From positions 310,001 to 374,000 of the forward strand of contig MCFL01000002.1 in assembly GCA_002102555.1 (NCBI GenBank): a stretch of 64,000 nucleotides of DNA. Reading direction: 5' to 3'. Of the stretch, positions 1 to 9,714 are shown piece by piece; position 1 is the first letter of the stretch; the number at the start of each line of letters is the position of its first letter. The translations under genes were made by a program, and so were the position numbers. Source of the stretch: Catenaria anguillulae PL171. Its lineage: Eukaryota > Blastocladiomycota > Blastocladiomycetes > Blastocladiales > Catenariaceae. The notes under the pieces are model-generated. The model saw only the letters and a program-made list of their open reading frames with translations, made no database searches and had not been told where the DNA came from.

Positions 1-906
1 CACAACCCGGCTGAACAACAAGCTCGCCTTGTCTTGATTGTCTTCGACGGCTTTTTCAATCCCGAGCATGACCTATTGGCGTTGAGAATGACCGCAAAGT
101 CAGTCCCAGTCACTGAAAAAAAAGGAAGTATCAGGAAATGTAAAAACCTCGAGGAGCTTTGCCAAGGTGCCTAACACTGGCGTATCTCCGGAAATCTCTT
201 GCAGAAACTTGACGAGGGTTTCTGCGCGCTCCACGCGCGAAGTGCGCAACGGATCCAGCTTGAAAAACTCTGAATTGAGCCTGCCCGAGTCGCTCTCGAT
301 CGTCGTCATGGAAACCGCGCCGCCACCGCCACCACCGCCGATGCTCCGATCAGCCGTTGAGTTATCCATGGATTCACGGGCTTGCAGGCCGGTCGAGGCA
401 GCGGGCGCGCTGGCAACCGAAGATGGCCGACGTGCCTGATTCCGTTTCGGTTTCGGTGATGAGGCCGTGCGACGATGTTTGCCAGAGCGATGGGCAAAAT
501 CATTTGCAGGTTTCCGTGAAGGTTGCGGGTCCTCGGTAGTCGCATCAGCGTTGCTTGGAGGCGGACTCTCAATTCCACTGTGGACGAGCGTCGGATCATC
601 GTCGGCGACGGATTCGCCTGCTGCGTTTGTGCCGGGCACTGGCGGCGTCCTTGGTGGGTCACACGCGTCTGGCTTCATGTTCGTAAGCGGCCCAGTGCTA
701 CTGCTGGACTTGCGACGCCGCGACTTGGCGGATGCTGATGAGCGCCACCCAAGATTTCTCGCGAGAGACCGACGGATCTGTGCGATGACCGAGAGGGACG
801 CATTTGAGCGGGCTGGCGGCTTGGACGTGGCCGATACGGCCGGGGAATCTTCGGGAACCGAGCCCGCCACTTCGGGTGCTTGGATGCTCGGTACAGGGTC
901 GGACAT
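1..906 (-). CDS. Disordered protein with predicted N-terminal helical bundle, 5' part only
   Basis: The ATG is at 906 and the gene runs off the left edge. The first 215 residues or so are low complexity (Ser, Pro, Ala, basic patches, an eight-Gly run). A compact helical stretch follows from about residue 220 (SRVERAETLVKFLQEISGD). The open frame ends at 100, but splicing from 147 to 73 (GT donor after CTCGAG, AG acceptor, 75 bp) keeps the frame and gives KLLEVMLGIEKAVEDNQDK, continuing to base 1. The order 'VLGTLAKLLEVMLGIEKAVEDN' type helices resembles the four-helix N-terminal adaptors found before fungal kinase or STAND domains; that likeness is inference. An earlier acceptor (TTTTTTTTCAG near 113) exists but leads to stops in two frames. 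The function is unknown, and what lies downstream is outside the window. Confidence 0.6.
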
Positions 907-1389
907 GAAGTCGGTGTGGCGAGCGATCGGCGAACCTTCGGTGAAGGCGTAAATGGAAAGCGTTGAGGAGTCTATGTGGTGGTGTCAGGGTATTTACACG
1001 GGGATACAGTATTATACATTGCAACTGCTGACCGAAGACCGAAGGCGTCGTCGTTGGCTCGACGGTTGCTGGCCAGCGCCACCATCGTGAGCTCTGTCGT
1101 CCGTCGGCCCACGTGCGTGCATGCGCACAAGAATGCATTGGTCAGGTGCTCATCATGCTGGCGCCGTATCGGCCCAACCGATGCGCTACTCAAAGCAATG
1201 TACTCTCCTGCCATGCATACTTACCAACCAATGCAACCAGTTTGGCCTGGAGCGCCCATCCCTCGGTCATTGATGAGCTAGCAGAACACGGCCTCGTTCA
1301 TGTCCTGCATGTCGACCTTCTCCCGCTCGATCTCGTGTGCGGCACAGACAAGTCTGCCTTTCCACCGACGTTGCCCAATACGTGCGCCT
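907..1389. other. Intergenic, no supported gene
   Basis: Open frames here are short, have no recognisable motif and overlap each other on both strands. It holds the upstream region of the minus-strand gene that starts at 906. Confidence 0.4.
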
Positions 1390-1955
1390 CCGCTCTGTAT
1401 GTGCTCCGCCCCTCGCCGCCCCTCGCCAGCACCGTTGTTTCCCGAGCGCGCAATGACATGGTTCAATGGTGTGCTGGCACGACACGATTGGATCCTTCGG
1501 CCCTGACGCAGTTCGTGCGCCAATGCAGCCCGGGGATGACCGGGTCCCGAGTTCATTTCCATTGATTTTGAAGCAAACCGTGTCAATGTGCTTGACTGGT
1601 GGGTGGATACTGCAAACATCCCTATTCCAAAGCTCGAGGATTCTGGCATTGGTGATGCTAAGAGCAAGTATCCGATGCCATTCGCAGTCAACTCCAGGGG
1701 GATGCTCTGCTTTGACTGGCGCACTCTGGATTGACTGATTTATGTCGCTGCTCTCTTACGAAAGAGTGGAAGGCGATGATTGCTTCTCGTCCATTATCAC
1801 TGCTTGCCACGACTCGGTCGACTCACATATCGGTGCGCTGGAAAGTGCTCAACGGGTTAATCCCAGTCTACGCTGCATATGCACTTGCACATGCGAGGGC
1901 AATCGGCAAGAAGGACGATATCGACTGGTGGAACCGGTGGGACAAGAATCGATAA
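1390..1955 (+). pseudogene. Relic of a VLDWW-type repeat protein
   Basis: Three short in-frame pieces lie head to tail in different frames. At about 1440-1510 there is SRARNDMVQWCAGTTRLDP. At 1555-1737 there is a piece containing SIDFEANRVNVLDWW and ending FDWRTLD followed by a stop. At 1731-1955 there is a piece ending GKKDDIDWWNRWDKNR. The phrase VLDWW followed by a short hydrophobic/Pro stretch is, as I recall, the unit of large ankyrin-like families in Blastocladiomycota. No start, no long frame and in-frame stops between pieces argue for a decayed copy rather than an intact gene. An intact spliced gene cannot be excluded, because no convincing splice sites were found to join the pieces. 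Confidence 0.4.
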
Positions 1956-2073
1956 GTGCATTCAACTCTGTTGTGGAAGTATGCAATAAGTAGCTGCGAA
2001 GCTGCAAAAACAATGCGATTGTATGCGTGGACGTTTGTACCAAGAAATTTGAATGAAATTGAAACGCTGTGCA

Positions 2074-2994
2074 TCACGACTGCGTGACTCTTGCGACAAC
2101 TTTTGCCAACTTGCCCTCAATCACCTCCTTCACCCCGCTGGGCCTGTTGTACTCGTCCCTCGTCAATACATACTCGATCCACGTTCCCTTGAGCGTCTCG
2201 GGCAAGTTGGCCCACACACGGGCCTTGATGTGCGGCATGACACTTGTGCACCAGGCCCGCATCCCGACGTTTCCGTCCAATGTGCGCCACCACGCCTCTT
2301 GAAAGTCGACCTCGGCCGTGCGGTTAAAGAGCGCATTCAGGACCAAGTGCATGATCTCGTGCGTGTATCCTTGGCCTTGGCCCGCCGTGTCCAAGATAAT
2401 GCCGATTTCTGCACGGCGAAGGTGGTCGTTGTCGCGTAAGATTTCGCGAGGAACGCCACTGATGCCAATGAGCGAAAAGTCGACGGGTGTCCACTTGGCT
2501 TGGTTGTCTTGGGTGGGGCTGAGGTTTGTCGCTAAGACGGAGGCGTCCCGAGGTTTGAGGACAACGTAATTGGCAGCCTTGCCTTCAAGTGTTGCAGTCA
2601 TGCGATCGGCGAAATATTGCGGGAACTCGGACTTGTCGGTCATGAACTGCACCCCGCCTTGGGCAAGGTATTGCATGACATCCGGGTTTGTAAGCATGCT
2701 GAACCATGTGTCAGTCCACTGGGCAATCACATCAGGAGCACAGAGGCCTGGCTGATCGAGCGAGACGAGCACGAGGCGTGGGCCGACGAGAATGGAAGGG
2801 AGGCCGAGACGGCGTGGGCCCCGCTGGTCGTTGATCGTTGCATTGCTTGAGGTCGCCATTGACCTTTTCTTCAAGTCATATGCATTAGAACAATATGTTG
2901 AGTCAGTATTCATGATGGCCACTGTGGGGCGGGGTGGGCTTTTGTAGTCTACTAAAGCGCTGTCGACATTGCGTTGGAAGAATTGTGGATACAT
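2074..2994 (-). CDS. GNAT-like N-acetyltransferase
   Basis: A single uninterrupted frame of 306 codons from the first ATG at 2994. Later in-frame ATGs at 2913 and 2859 are also possible; the conserved-looking part begins after 2859, so the true protein may be 261 residues. The arrangement fits RimJ/RimL-type GNAT proteins. An N-terminal strand region (SILVGPRLVLVSLDQPGL) is followed by helices with WFSMLTNPDVMQYLAQGG. A central strand (VDFSLIGISG) comes before a motif A-like segment, IILDTAGQGQGYTHEIMHLV, where Q-G-Q-G-Y would hold the acetyl-CoA pyrophosphate. The C-terminal part (GMRAWCTSVMPHIKARVWA) fits the second half of the fold. Substrate unknown. No intron is needed. Confidence 0.65.
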   Translation of the reverse strand: MYPQFFQRNVDSALVDYKSPPRPTVAIMNTDSTYCSNAYDLKKRSMATSSNATINDQRGPRRLGLPSILVGPRLVLVSLDQPGLCAPDVIAQWTDTWFSMLTNPDVMQYLAQGGVQFMTDKSEFPQYFADRMTATLEGKAANYVVLKPRDASVLATNLSPTQDNQAKWTPVDFSLIGISGVPREILRDNDHLRRAEIGIILDTAGQGQGYTHEIMHLVLNALFNRTAEVDFQEAWWRTLDGNVGMRAWCTSVMPHIKARVWANLPETLKGTWIEYVLTRDEYNRPSGVKEVIEGKLAKVVARVTQS

Positions 2995-3303
2995 ACATGG
3001 ACTTACGGAGTATTTACCTATTGGCCGGCAGGACTTCTGGCTCCGTCAAGCTTCCCCAAAACGAGCAAGACACTTGGGATGAGTCTGCCACAGTCTGCTA
3101 GGCTATAATGAGTCATGGACCCATTTTTTCGGCGTGACCAACTGCCATGCATTCGTGTTCGCAGCAGGCTGCCGACCTCCACTGGCAGCTTGCCTCCAGA
3201 GTCTTGAGTCTGATGCGTGTGATAGACTCGGCCATGACCTAAATCGGGCCGTACAAGCTTTGGTATGTGTATGTGAACCTCAAGCAATAATTCATCTGAA
3301 ACA
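2995..3303. other. Intergenic, divergent upstream regions
   Basis: A short gap between the start of the acetyltransferase gene (minus) and the start of the orphan gene (plus). A 191-codon minus-strand frame (3018-3593) overlaps the orphan gene in antisense and shows no domain. I see no clear promoter element. Confidence 0.35.
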
Positions 3304-4323
3304 ATGATTAAACCTCCACCACTTCCGCCTCGAAAATGCGACATGCGCTTGCGGGCTTTGGTCAAACCGTTGTCCAACGACGACCACATGTCGCATGACT
3401 CACGTTGGCCCGAGGTGGCACACAATCCAAGACCATCCAAGGCTTTCAATGTCGTCAACCAATCCCACCGCTCATCAAGACAGCCACGGGCAGCCGAGCC
3501 GGAATCATCGACTGCCACGAATCGTGCACCATGGACTCTGACGACCGCTCCTAACCACCATCCAGTGATCGTGCCATATCGTCCACTATTCACAAATCCA
3601 CAACTACCCGACGTCGGGCTCGATCATGTGCATGAAGATCTGTGCACTTCGCATCTTGGAACGACACGCAAAGCAGGCGTCTCGAGCGAGGAGAGAATGC
3701 TGGAACCGAGCTTGGTCCATGGCCAAAGTGCCCTTCAGAAGCGGGCTTGGGATCCCAGTACCAAAGTTGCCGGCAAGCAAAAGTCAGCCATGATGAAAAA
3801 TGAATCGCAGGAGCCGGCTGTTGGCAGCAAAGGAATGGTCTCAAGGTCGGCCTGTCCAAGTCAGGAGCTGCGTCCCAACCAACCTCGTTCTTTCAAAGAC
3901 TTGTTGTCGCACCAAGATCCATTAACATCGGTCGCAACGGCACGGTATGTGTTACTCGCACACCGACGGCCGACCTGTGAATGTGGTCATGATTCTAACT
4001 CACTGGCGTTCCCTTTCTCTTTCGTGAAGTACAGTCCAACACCGTGTGCTGGCGTAGAGGGACCAAAAGTGGAAATCTCGTCATTATGGCTCAACGGCGA
4101 GTATGCTGGTCCTCTTGTTCAATCTCGGGAGCAGTTTGTTATGACGCCTGTTCCGCCGCGTGGGACCAAAAACTGCAATTGGGCGCATGACACGTCGCGT
4201 GTGGTGAAACCGGCAAGCGACTCGCCATCCTCCATGTCTGATGTGGACCCAACGAGATACACAACAACGTTTCAGCGGACGCACGGAGCCATCGAGCAAA
4301 AGTATCGAGCTCTTGGAGGATAA
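3304..4323 (+). CDS. Orphan protein, one probable intron
   Basis: The ATG at 3304 opens 340 codons. A probable intron at 3945-4034 (GTATGT donor, a TTCTAAC branch-like site, TACAG acceptor, 90 bp) leaves the frame open whether spliced or not; spliced, the product is about 309 residues. The protein is basic and Pro/Ser-rich, with no signal peptide or membrane segment. The C-terminal third (SREQFVMTPVPPRGTKNCNW and DPTRYTTTFQRTHGAIEQKY) is less biased and looks like real coding sequence. I recognise no family. Its main support is frame length and the good intron signals. It could be lineage-specific; small flagellar microtubule-associated proteins often look like this, but that is only a guess. 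Confidence 0.5.
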   Translation: MIKPPPLPPRKCDMRLRALVKPLSNDDHMSHDSRWPEVAHNPRPSKAFNVVNQSHRSSRQPRAAEPESSTATNRAPWTLTTAPNHHPVIVPYRPLFTNPQLPDVGLDHVHEDLCTSHLGTTRKAGVSSEERMLEPSLVHGQSALQKRAWDPSTKVAGKQKSAMMKNESQEPAVGSKGMVSRSACPSQELRPNQPRSFKDLLSHQDPLTSVATARYVLLAHRRPTCECGHDSNSLAFPFSFVKYSPTPCAGVEGPKVEISSLWLNGEYAGPLVQSREQFVMTPVPPRGTKNCNWAHDTSRVVKPASDSPSSMSDVDPTRYTTTFQRTHGAIEQKYRALGG

Positions 4324-5426
4324 GTGGGCAGTTGGGAGGCTCTAGTCGGCCCCTTTGAACGAGATTTGCCGTAATCCACACTTGTCTTGTGTTACCCTGA
4401 TCAGCAAATCACAATTGGACTTCAGTCCAGATGGACCATGATTGGCTCCTCTCCCCCTCCCCTCCTCCCCTGCTTGTTGCAAGACTGTTTACTGTTTCTT
4501 GTCGACCAAGCCCGTTGTTGGTTGAAGCTTCCGCGGATCTTGCGGGCAGTAGGTTTACTCAAGCTCCGCTTGTCAGTCTACAAGCTGTAAAGCGCTGAGT
4601 ACACGGACATATACGCTGCGAATGACTTTTGAACTCTGCGCCATGTATGCGTATCCAAGCGAGAATCTGCCTGCTGCCGATGAATCATTGTTTCCGTTGC
4701 ACCTTCGATCCCCGCCAGTGTGGGAATGCAGAAGGGCGACGACAACGACGCGTCGACATCTGCCAGACGACTGGTTAGTAGCCGCGCGGTAAGTAACAGG
4801 TGCTATGGCGTTGCGAAGGCTGTGCAGTAGAAGGCAGGTGGGCTCTATAAAGGGCCAGGATACCCCTCTCGCAGAGTCACAAATGTACATGATCCACACC
4901 AAGCCGGAATTGAGCTCATGCACCTTGCTCCAGTCACAAGTCGCACATCCATATCCGGGCGAATTGACAACACCCTTCCTCGCGCTGCCGGCACAACAAG
5001 GCAGCTGATAACTGCTCCGAGTGGTGGATCCGTCGTGACAGCCTGTTTTGTCTGACGATTCGGTCGAATGGCCGATACACCTTGAAGCGCTTGACTTGAG
5101 CTGCTTCTCTTCGTTTCGCACTTTGCCGCTGGCTGGCGCTCCATCTCATACTGATTTGGCTCATACAAAAACCCCAAGTTCTTCAAGGCCCAACTCTCTC
5201 GTCCGCTCGAGACCATTGCACCTTGCGCACTACACATCAAGTTGGAAACATAGAAAGAACCACCATTCCACTCAAGGGTCTGATTTGTGCATCGGCTGAA
5301 ATCGCCCCGCCCAGCAGAGCCCATATGCATGTGAGCACAGCGGGCTCGAACAATTTGACTTTTCACCAGATCACGCAACCACGAGTGGTGGTCGGCAGAT
5401 GTTCAAACTGATCGACACCAGTGCCC
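4324..5426. other. Intergenic region of about 1.1 kb
   Basis: Overlapping short frames occur on the minus strand (4573-5121 and 4845-5378) without recognisable domains. A TATA-like CTCTATAAAG lies at about 4848 on the plus strand. The 3' part is the upstream region of the sugar porter that starts at 5427. No RNA gene was seen. Confidence 0.35.
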
Positions 5427-8400
5427 ATGGATTCCCACACTGTACCTGTTGCCAGCATCTTTGCTGGACAGAGATATGCCGTTGCTGCTACAATGAGCTC
5501 CTCGGTAGATCTTTCCGATTTGACGAAGCATCCGAACCCTATTTCACCCATTATTCATTCATCGAACCTCTTGCCATCTGCAAGTTGTGCTGTTGATCGG
5601 CAACAAGCAAGCGCAAATCCCGAGCCTTTATCGTCATCCGTTTCCATACATTTACCTCACCCGTCCGTCTCCCCTATTCTTTCGAGCGGTGCTGCTATCG
5701 ATTCCTGTCAGGACTCAACGGCGAGCCCCTCGCGGATCAATTCACCCTCGGTAAGCCATACTCCCGACGACGTCCCACTGCAACGCAAGTCCTGGGTCCA
5801 ACACGCGTTTCAGCTCACAGCCCCAGCTCCATCCATATACCGCGACAGCATATGCAGCGTCCGTAGCCGTGCAACGTCTTGGTTGCCCGTAGCAAGCGAT
5901 CTCATCCTGATCCCTTCCGTCGAGGGATCGTCGCCACGTCCGCCGACGGATCACAGCCTGAACAAGATGCACACAGACCATCAACGTCGTGATGCCGAGC
6001 AGACTATGCTCTTGGCACCAAACCCGGTCGCCAGTCTGGAGCACACGGATCCATCAGACCAAGATGTGATTGAGCTCGACCTGACAGCCGTGCAGCCCGC
6101 CTCGCAGACGCTCGAAGATTTGCAACCGTACGATGGCCTCCTGGACGGGTCCGAAACTGCCGTCCCATCGCCCGCCGTAATTACCGCGCCGCTGGCGGCA
6201 AAGGCCGGCGTCCATTTCGAAATGGATTGTTGCGAGTCGTACTACGAGCCGCAGCCTGCCAAATTGACATGGTACCTCATCTTTTCGGCATTTACGGCGT
6301 CGTTGGGCATGCTACTTTTTGGCTATCGTGCGTTTCTCTGCTCCAATATTTGCCCAAAGAATCGTCCCAGTTTACTCACTCGCTCGCCACCGCACAACGC
6401 ATTCAATAGACATCAGGTTCGCATGATTATCCTCAACCACACTCAAAGAAGCTACATGTTAACCTTCTCTCATCCATTTCACAGCGAGCTTTCGGCCTCG
6501 CAATTCATCCTGACATGCTCCTCCATCGATCTGTCTTCGCTTCCGACTCCACGCAACCCATCCTTCAACTTGCCTTGGTGCATTCCCATGTCGGCCACAC
6601 TTGATTTCGCCATCATCTCATCCATGCTCAGTGCCGGCGGCCTGCTCGGATCGCTCGGGTCCTCGGCACTCACTCGGTTTATTGGTCGCAAGGGCGTGCT
6701 TGCATTTGCAGCCACGATTCAAGTGGTCTCACCAGTTGTAATGGCATCGTCAGTCAGCTACACGCCCATGCTTGTTGGTAGGCTGCTGGCCGGTGTGGGC
6801 GCAGGGGCCGCGGCAAGCGTCAATGCGGCATATTTGGCAGATATTGCACCGGATGCGTGGCGTGGCATCTTTGGTATGCCATTGTCTCAATCCCAGCTGA
6901 CGATTCTTCAACTGACTTTTTCCTCTGGCATGCGAGCAAAAAAGGTTCGCTCACACAAGTCATGCTCAACGTGGGTCTGCTGCTGTGTGCCGTCATGAAC
7001 ATCTTCTTTGCCACCATCGACTCTTGGCGCGTTGTACTCATCGTGTCAGTCATCCCAGCTCTGCTTCAACTCATGTGCGTCCCCTGGATTGCCACCTCGC
7101 CGCGCGACGTTGCTTCTTGGTATCCGCTCGCGCCGCTCGAGCCCGACGCGCCTCCCGAGGCCCTGGAAGCCGACCCACTCGTGCATCTGCTGCGCAGGCT
7201 GTGGGGCGACGACGTGGACGATACAGTGCTTGTATCAGCCATTGCGCGCCTGCGGCCCATGCCGGTGCCGCCAACGAAGGAAAAGGAGTGCGAGAATTTT
7301 GGGACTGGGACCGAGGGAAGCATTTCTGGGCGCACATTGATTGGTCAGTCGTCTTCCGTGGGCAGAGTCCGGTCCGAGTCGCAGCACACTAGTCGTGCCA
7401 ATAAGCGCATGAGCACCGTATCCACGGCAAGCGCGCGCAGTCGCCGCAGGCGCGCGTCCGTGAAGCGGCCAGTGGCAAAACCAGCGACCATTTGGGAGTT
7501 TCTCACAACCAAGCGATATCGGTACTCGCTCGGGATCTTGTCGTTGGCGCACTTTTCACTTCAGTACGTTGGCAATTCACATTAATGTGGCCGTCAACCT
7601 CTTCTAACGCATGTCCGACTCTATAGAGCAAGCGGTATCACGCTGTACTTTTCCTACTCGCACTCGATCCTTACGCTGCTCTTTTCTCCCGACACGGCCA
7701 AACTTGTGTTTGCCCTCTCCATCGCCTACCATGTGGTGCTCATTCTCATCTGTGGTCGGTTGCTTGACACGCACGGCCGGCGGCCGCTGTTTCTCGCCGC
7801 CTACACGGTCATGGGCATCTCAGCCTTCCTTCTCAACACAGCGTCCATCTTGCGCATTCACTGGCTCGCCCTGTTTGCCTTCTTTGGCGCCGTCACTGGG
7901 TTTGCCCTGGGCATGGGCAACGTACCTTATGTGCTCATCTCGGAGTTGGTGGATGGACGTGCGGTGGCAAGCGCTGCAGCCGTGTCGTTGACTGTCAATT
8001 GGACGACCCAGGGCTTGTATCTGGTCGCCTTTTTGCCCTTGCTTGCGCTCATCAAGTCGTGGGTGTTTGTGGTGATTGGCGCGATTACGCTTGCGGCCGG
8101 GTGGGTCGCGTGGCGGTGGGTGCCAGAGACGTGGGGACGGTCGGGGGCGCAAGTGCTCGAGGAGATGAATTGCAAGCCGAGAAAGGAGTGGAAGGGGATA
8201 TGTGACGATGAGGAGGGTGAGACAAATGGGTCCAAGGAGAAAAGCGGAGACGCAAACTTTGAAGGACAAGCCAATGTGCCGAGAGATGTGGTACAAGCGC
8301 GGTTGGCTGAGCAGAGCGGCCGTATGCAAGAAGAGGAGGAGCTCGAAGATCTTGAGAATGACCCAACGAGCTATGGGACCGATTTTCCTGTTCAGCCCAT

Positions 8401-8965
8401 GTCCACATTCGACCCGTACTTGATGCCGCCGGTGCCAGCACTCCCACCAGCACAGTACGCACTTGAACAACACGCAAACGCCTCAGGCTTGCACATGCAC
8501 CCGCAGCGTCTGTCAGCACCCCCAACCCATCAACTGTACTCGCTGTCTGCGTTGGCGCGGACTGGGTCCACGAACCAGCTGTCCATGACGGAAACCGCAT
8601 CAATCGAGACTTCGCACGATCTCGACGATGATTCGGCATCGCACGAAGACGACGAAGCGACCTCCATGCCCGGGTCGTCCTTGACAAGTAGAGCCGTGAC
8701 ACCGGTCGCGTATTCCGCGGTGCTGTGTGCTGGCGCGGCTGGACCACCAATGCCGGCATTGCCAGCGGCGTTTGCGCGCGGGCCGCGGGCCGGGGCACCC
8801 AATGCGCCGCACAATCACAATGATGGTGTGCCTAGGAATCATCGTGCGACCGTCATTTACGAGAGCCATGTTGCAACGGCGCTGCAAGGGCTGGCGCATC
8901 CAGTGAATCAATTGCCCGCAGGACCGCGTCGTGTGGGGGCGCATGAGCGGACGCGGACCATGTGA
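5427..8965 (+). CDS. MFS sugar porter with long cytosolic tails, five exons
   Basis: Start ATG at 5427 (context GCCCATGG). Exons 5427-6327, 6410-6416, 6485-6873, 6945-7563 and 7627-8965 sum to 3255 nt, giving 1084 residues with no frame error. Residues 1-280 are disordered and presumably cytosolic. Helix 1 ends in LFGYHISELSASQFILTC, the signature loop of fungal hexose porters, and is only produced if the 7-nt exon 2 is used. Further family motifs are RFIGRKG (about 368), GRLLAGVGAG (about 400), DIAPDAWRGIFGSLTQ, a long central loop, SLQQASGITLYFSYS in helix 7, DTHGRRPLF, and VPETWGR (about 803). A 280-residue Ser/Pro/acidic tail follows. Family members are usually 500-600 residues. The tails recall glucose sensors such as Snf3/Rgt2, so a sensing role is possible but unproven. 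Function: plasma-membrane monosaccharide uptake or sensing. Confidence 0.88.
6410..6416 (+). other. 7-nt microexon (ACATCAG) of the sugar porter
   Basis: Flanked by a 82-bp intron (6328-6409, GTGCGT...AATAG) and a 68-bp intron (6417-6484, GTTCGC...TTCACAG). It restores both the frame and the conserved GY-H-I-S-E-L peptide. Skipping it shifts the frame and destroys the motif. Confidence 0.75.
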
Positions 8966-9714
8966 GACTCTGAGAGGGACGAGCATGAGGCTTGATATGA
9001 TATGTACTCTGGTCGGTTGTTCCCGGTTGCTTCACACGTCCAATTTGCTTCCCGACTTAACATTTGCAACTTGGTTGTTCCATCTGTTCCCACACGCGAC
9101 ATGATTTTGCGCATGCAAGGCTGCATGCATCTCACTCCCACACACGACTCCTTTTGACACTCTGCCTGACTGGTTCCCATTTTTTTTCAACTCCATTGGA
9201 CCTGACGTTTCAATACATTCGACTGTAACCATAACCTAAATTCATTTACACATCAGCATGCGGGTTCATTGCTTTGGTGAAGGATCTGCGCGTCGGATCG
9301 GGGGCGTTGCTTCGTTGCCGCCAAGCCAAAATGGGCTGCTCTGAGTATACTGCTTCCCCATAGACCATAGAGGAGAAGACAATCGATCGAAATCAAAAAA
9401 AAAAAAAATTTACTCTAACCGATTGAGCTGGCGCGCATGAATGCAGAAAGCAAGGCGCACTCGGAGCATTAGGCAACGCACCCGTTTCCGAAACCATCGT
9501 CGACTTTTAGGGATTACCTTTGACGCACTGCGATCTCTTGGTATGTCCACACCAGCGCACACCAGTGTTGACCTCAGCCCCCTCAACCCCCAGCCGCCAT
9601 GCCCTCGCCCTCGCCCCCTCAACATGCCACACCCGTCGATTCCTCTTGCGCATGCCTGCTGCTCTTGCTCACTCTGATGCCATCCACGCAGCACTGCATT
9701 CTGACGGTAGTACC
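8966..9714. other. Intergenic: porter 3' end and F-box-like gene leader
   Basis: T-rich sequence after the porter stop at 8965, then the upstream region of the gene that starts at 9715. The only distinct element is the A14-TTTACTC block at 9395-9415. The open frame extends upstream to 9520 without an earlier ATG, so no extra coding is claimed. Confidence 0.4.
9395..9415 (+). promoter_or_regulatory. A-tract plus TTTACTC element
   Basis: Fourteen A followed by TTTACTC, 300 bp before the F-box-like ATG. The same A-tract-TTTACTC arrangement occurs at 20549-20564, upstream of another gene in the same orientation. It could be a nucleosome-excluding tract with a bound core, or chance; no function is shown. 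Confidence 0.3.

Noticed and set aside
467-952. 161-codon plus-strand open frame
   Set aside because: Antisense to the minus-strand gene that starts at 906; no domain.
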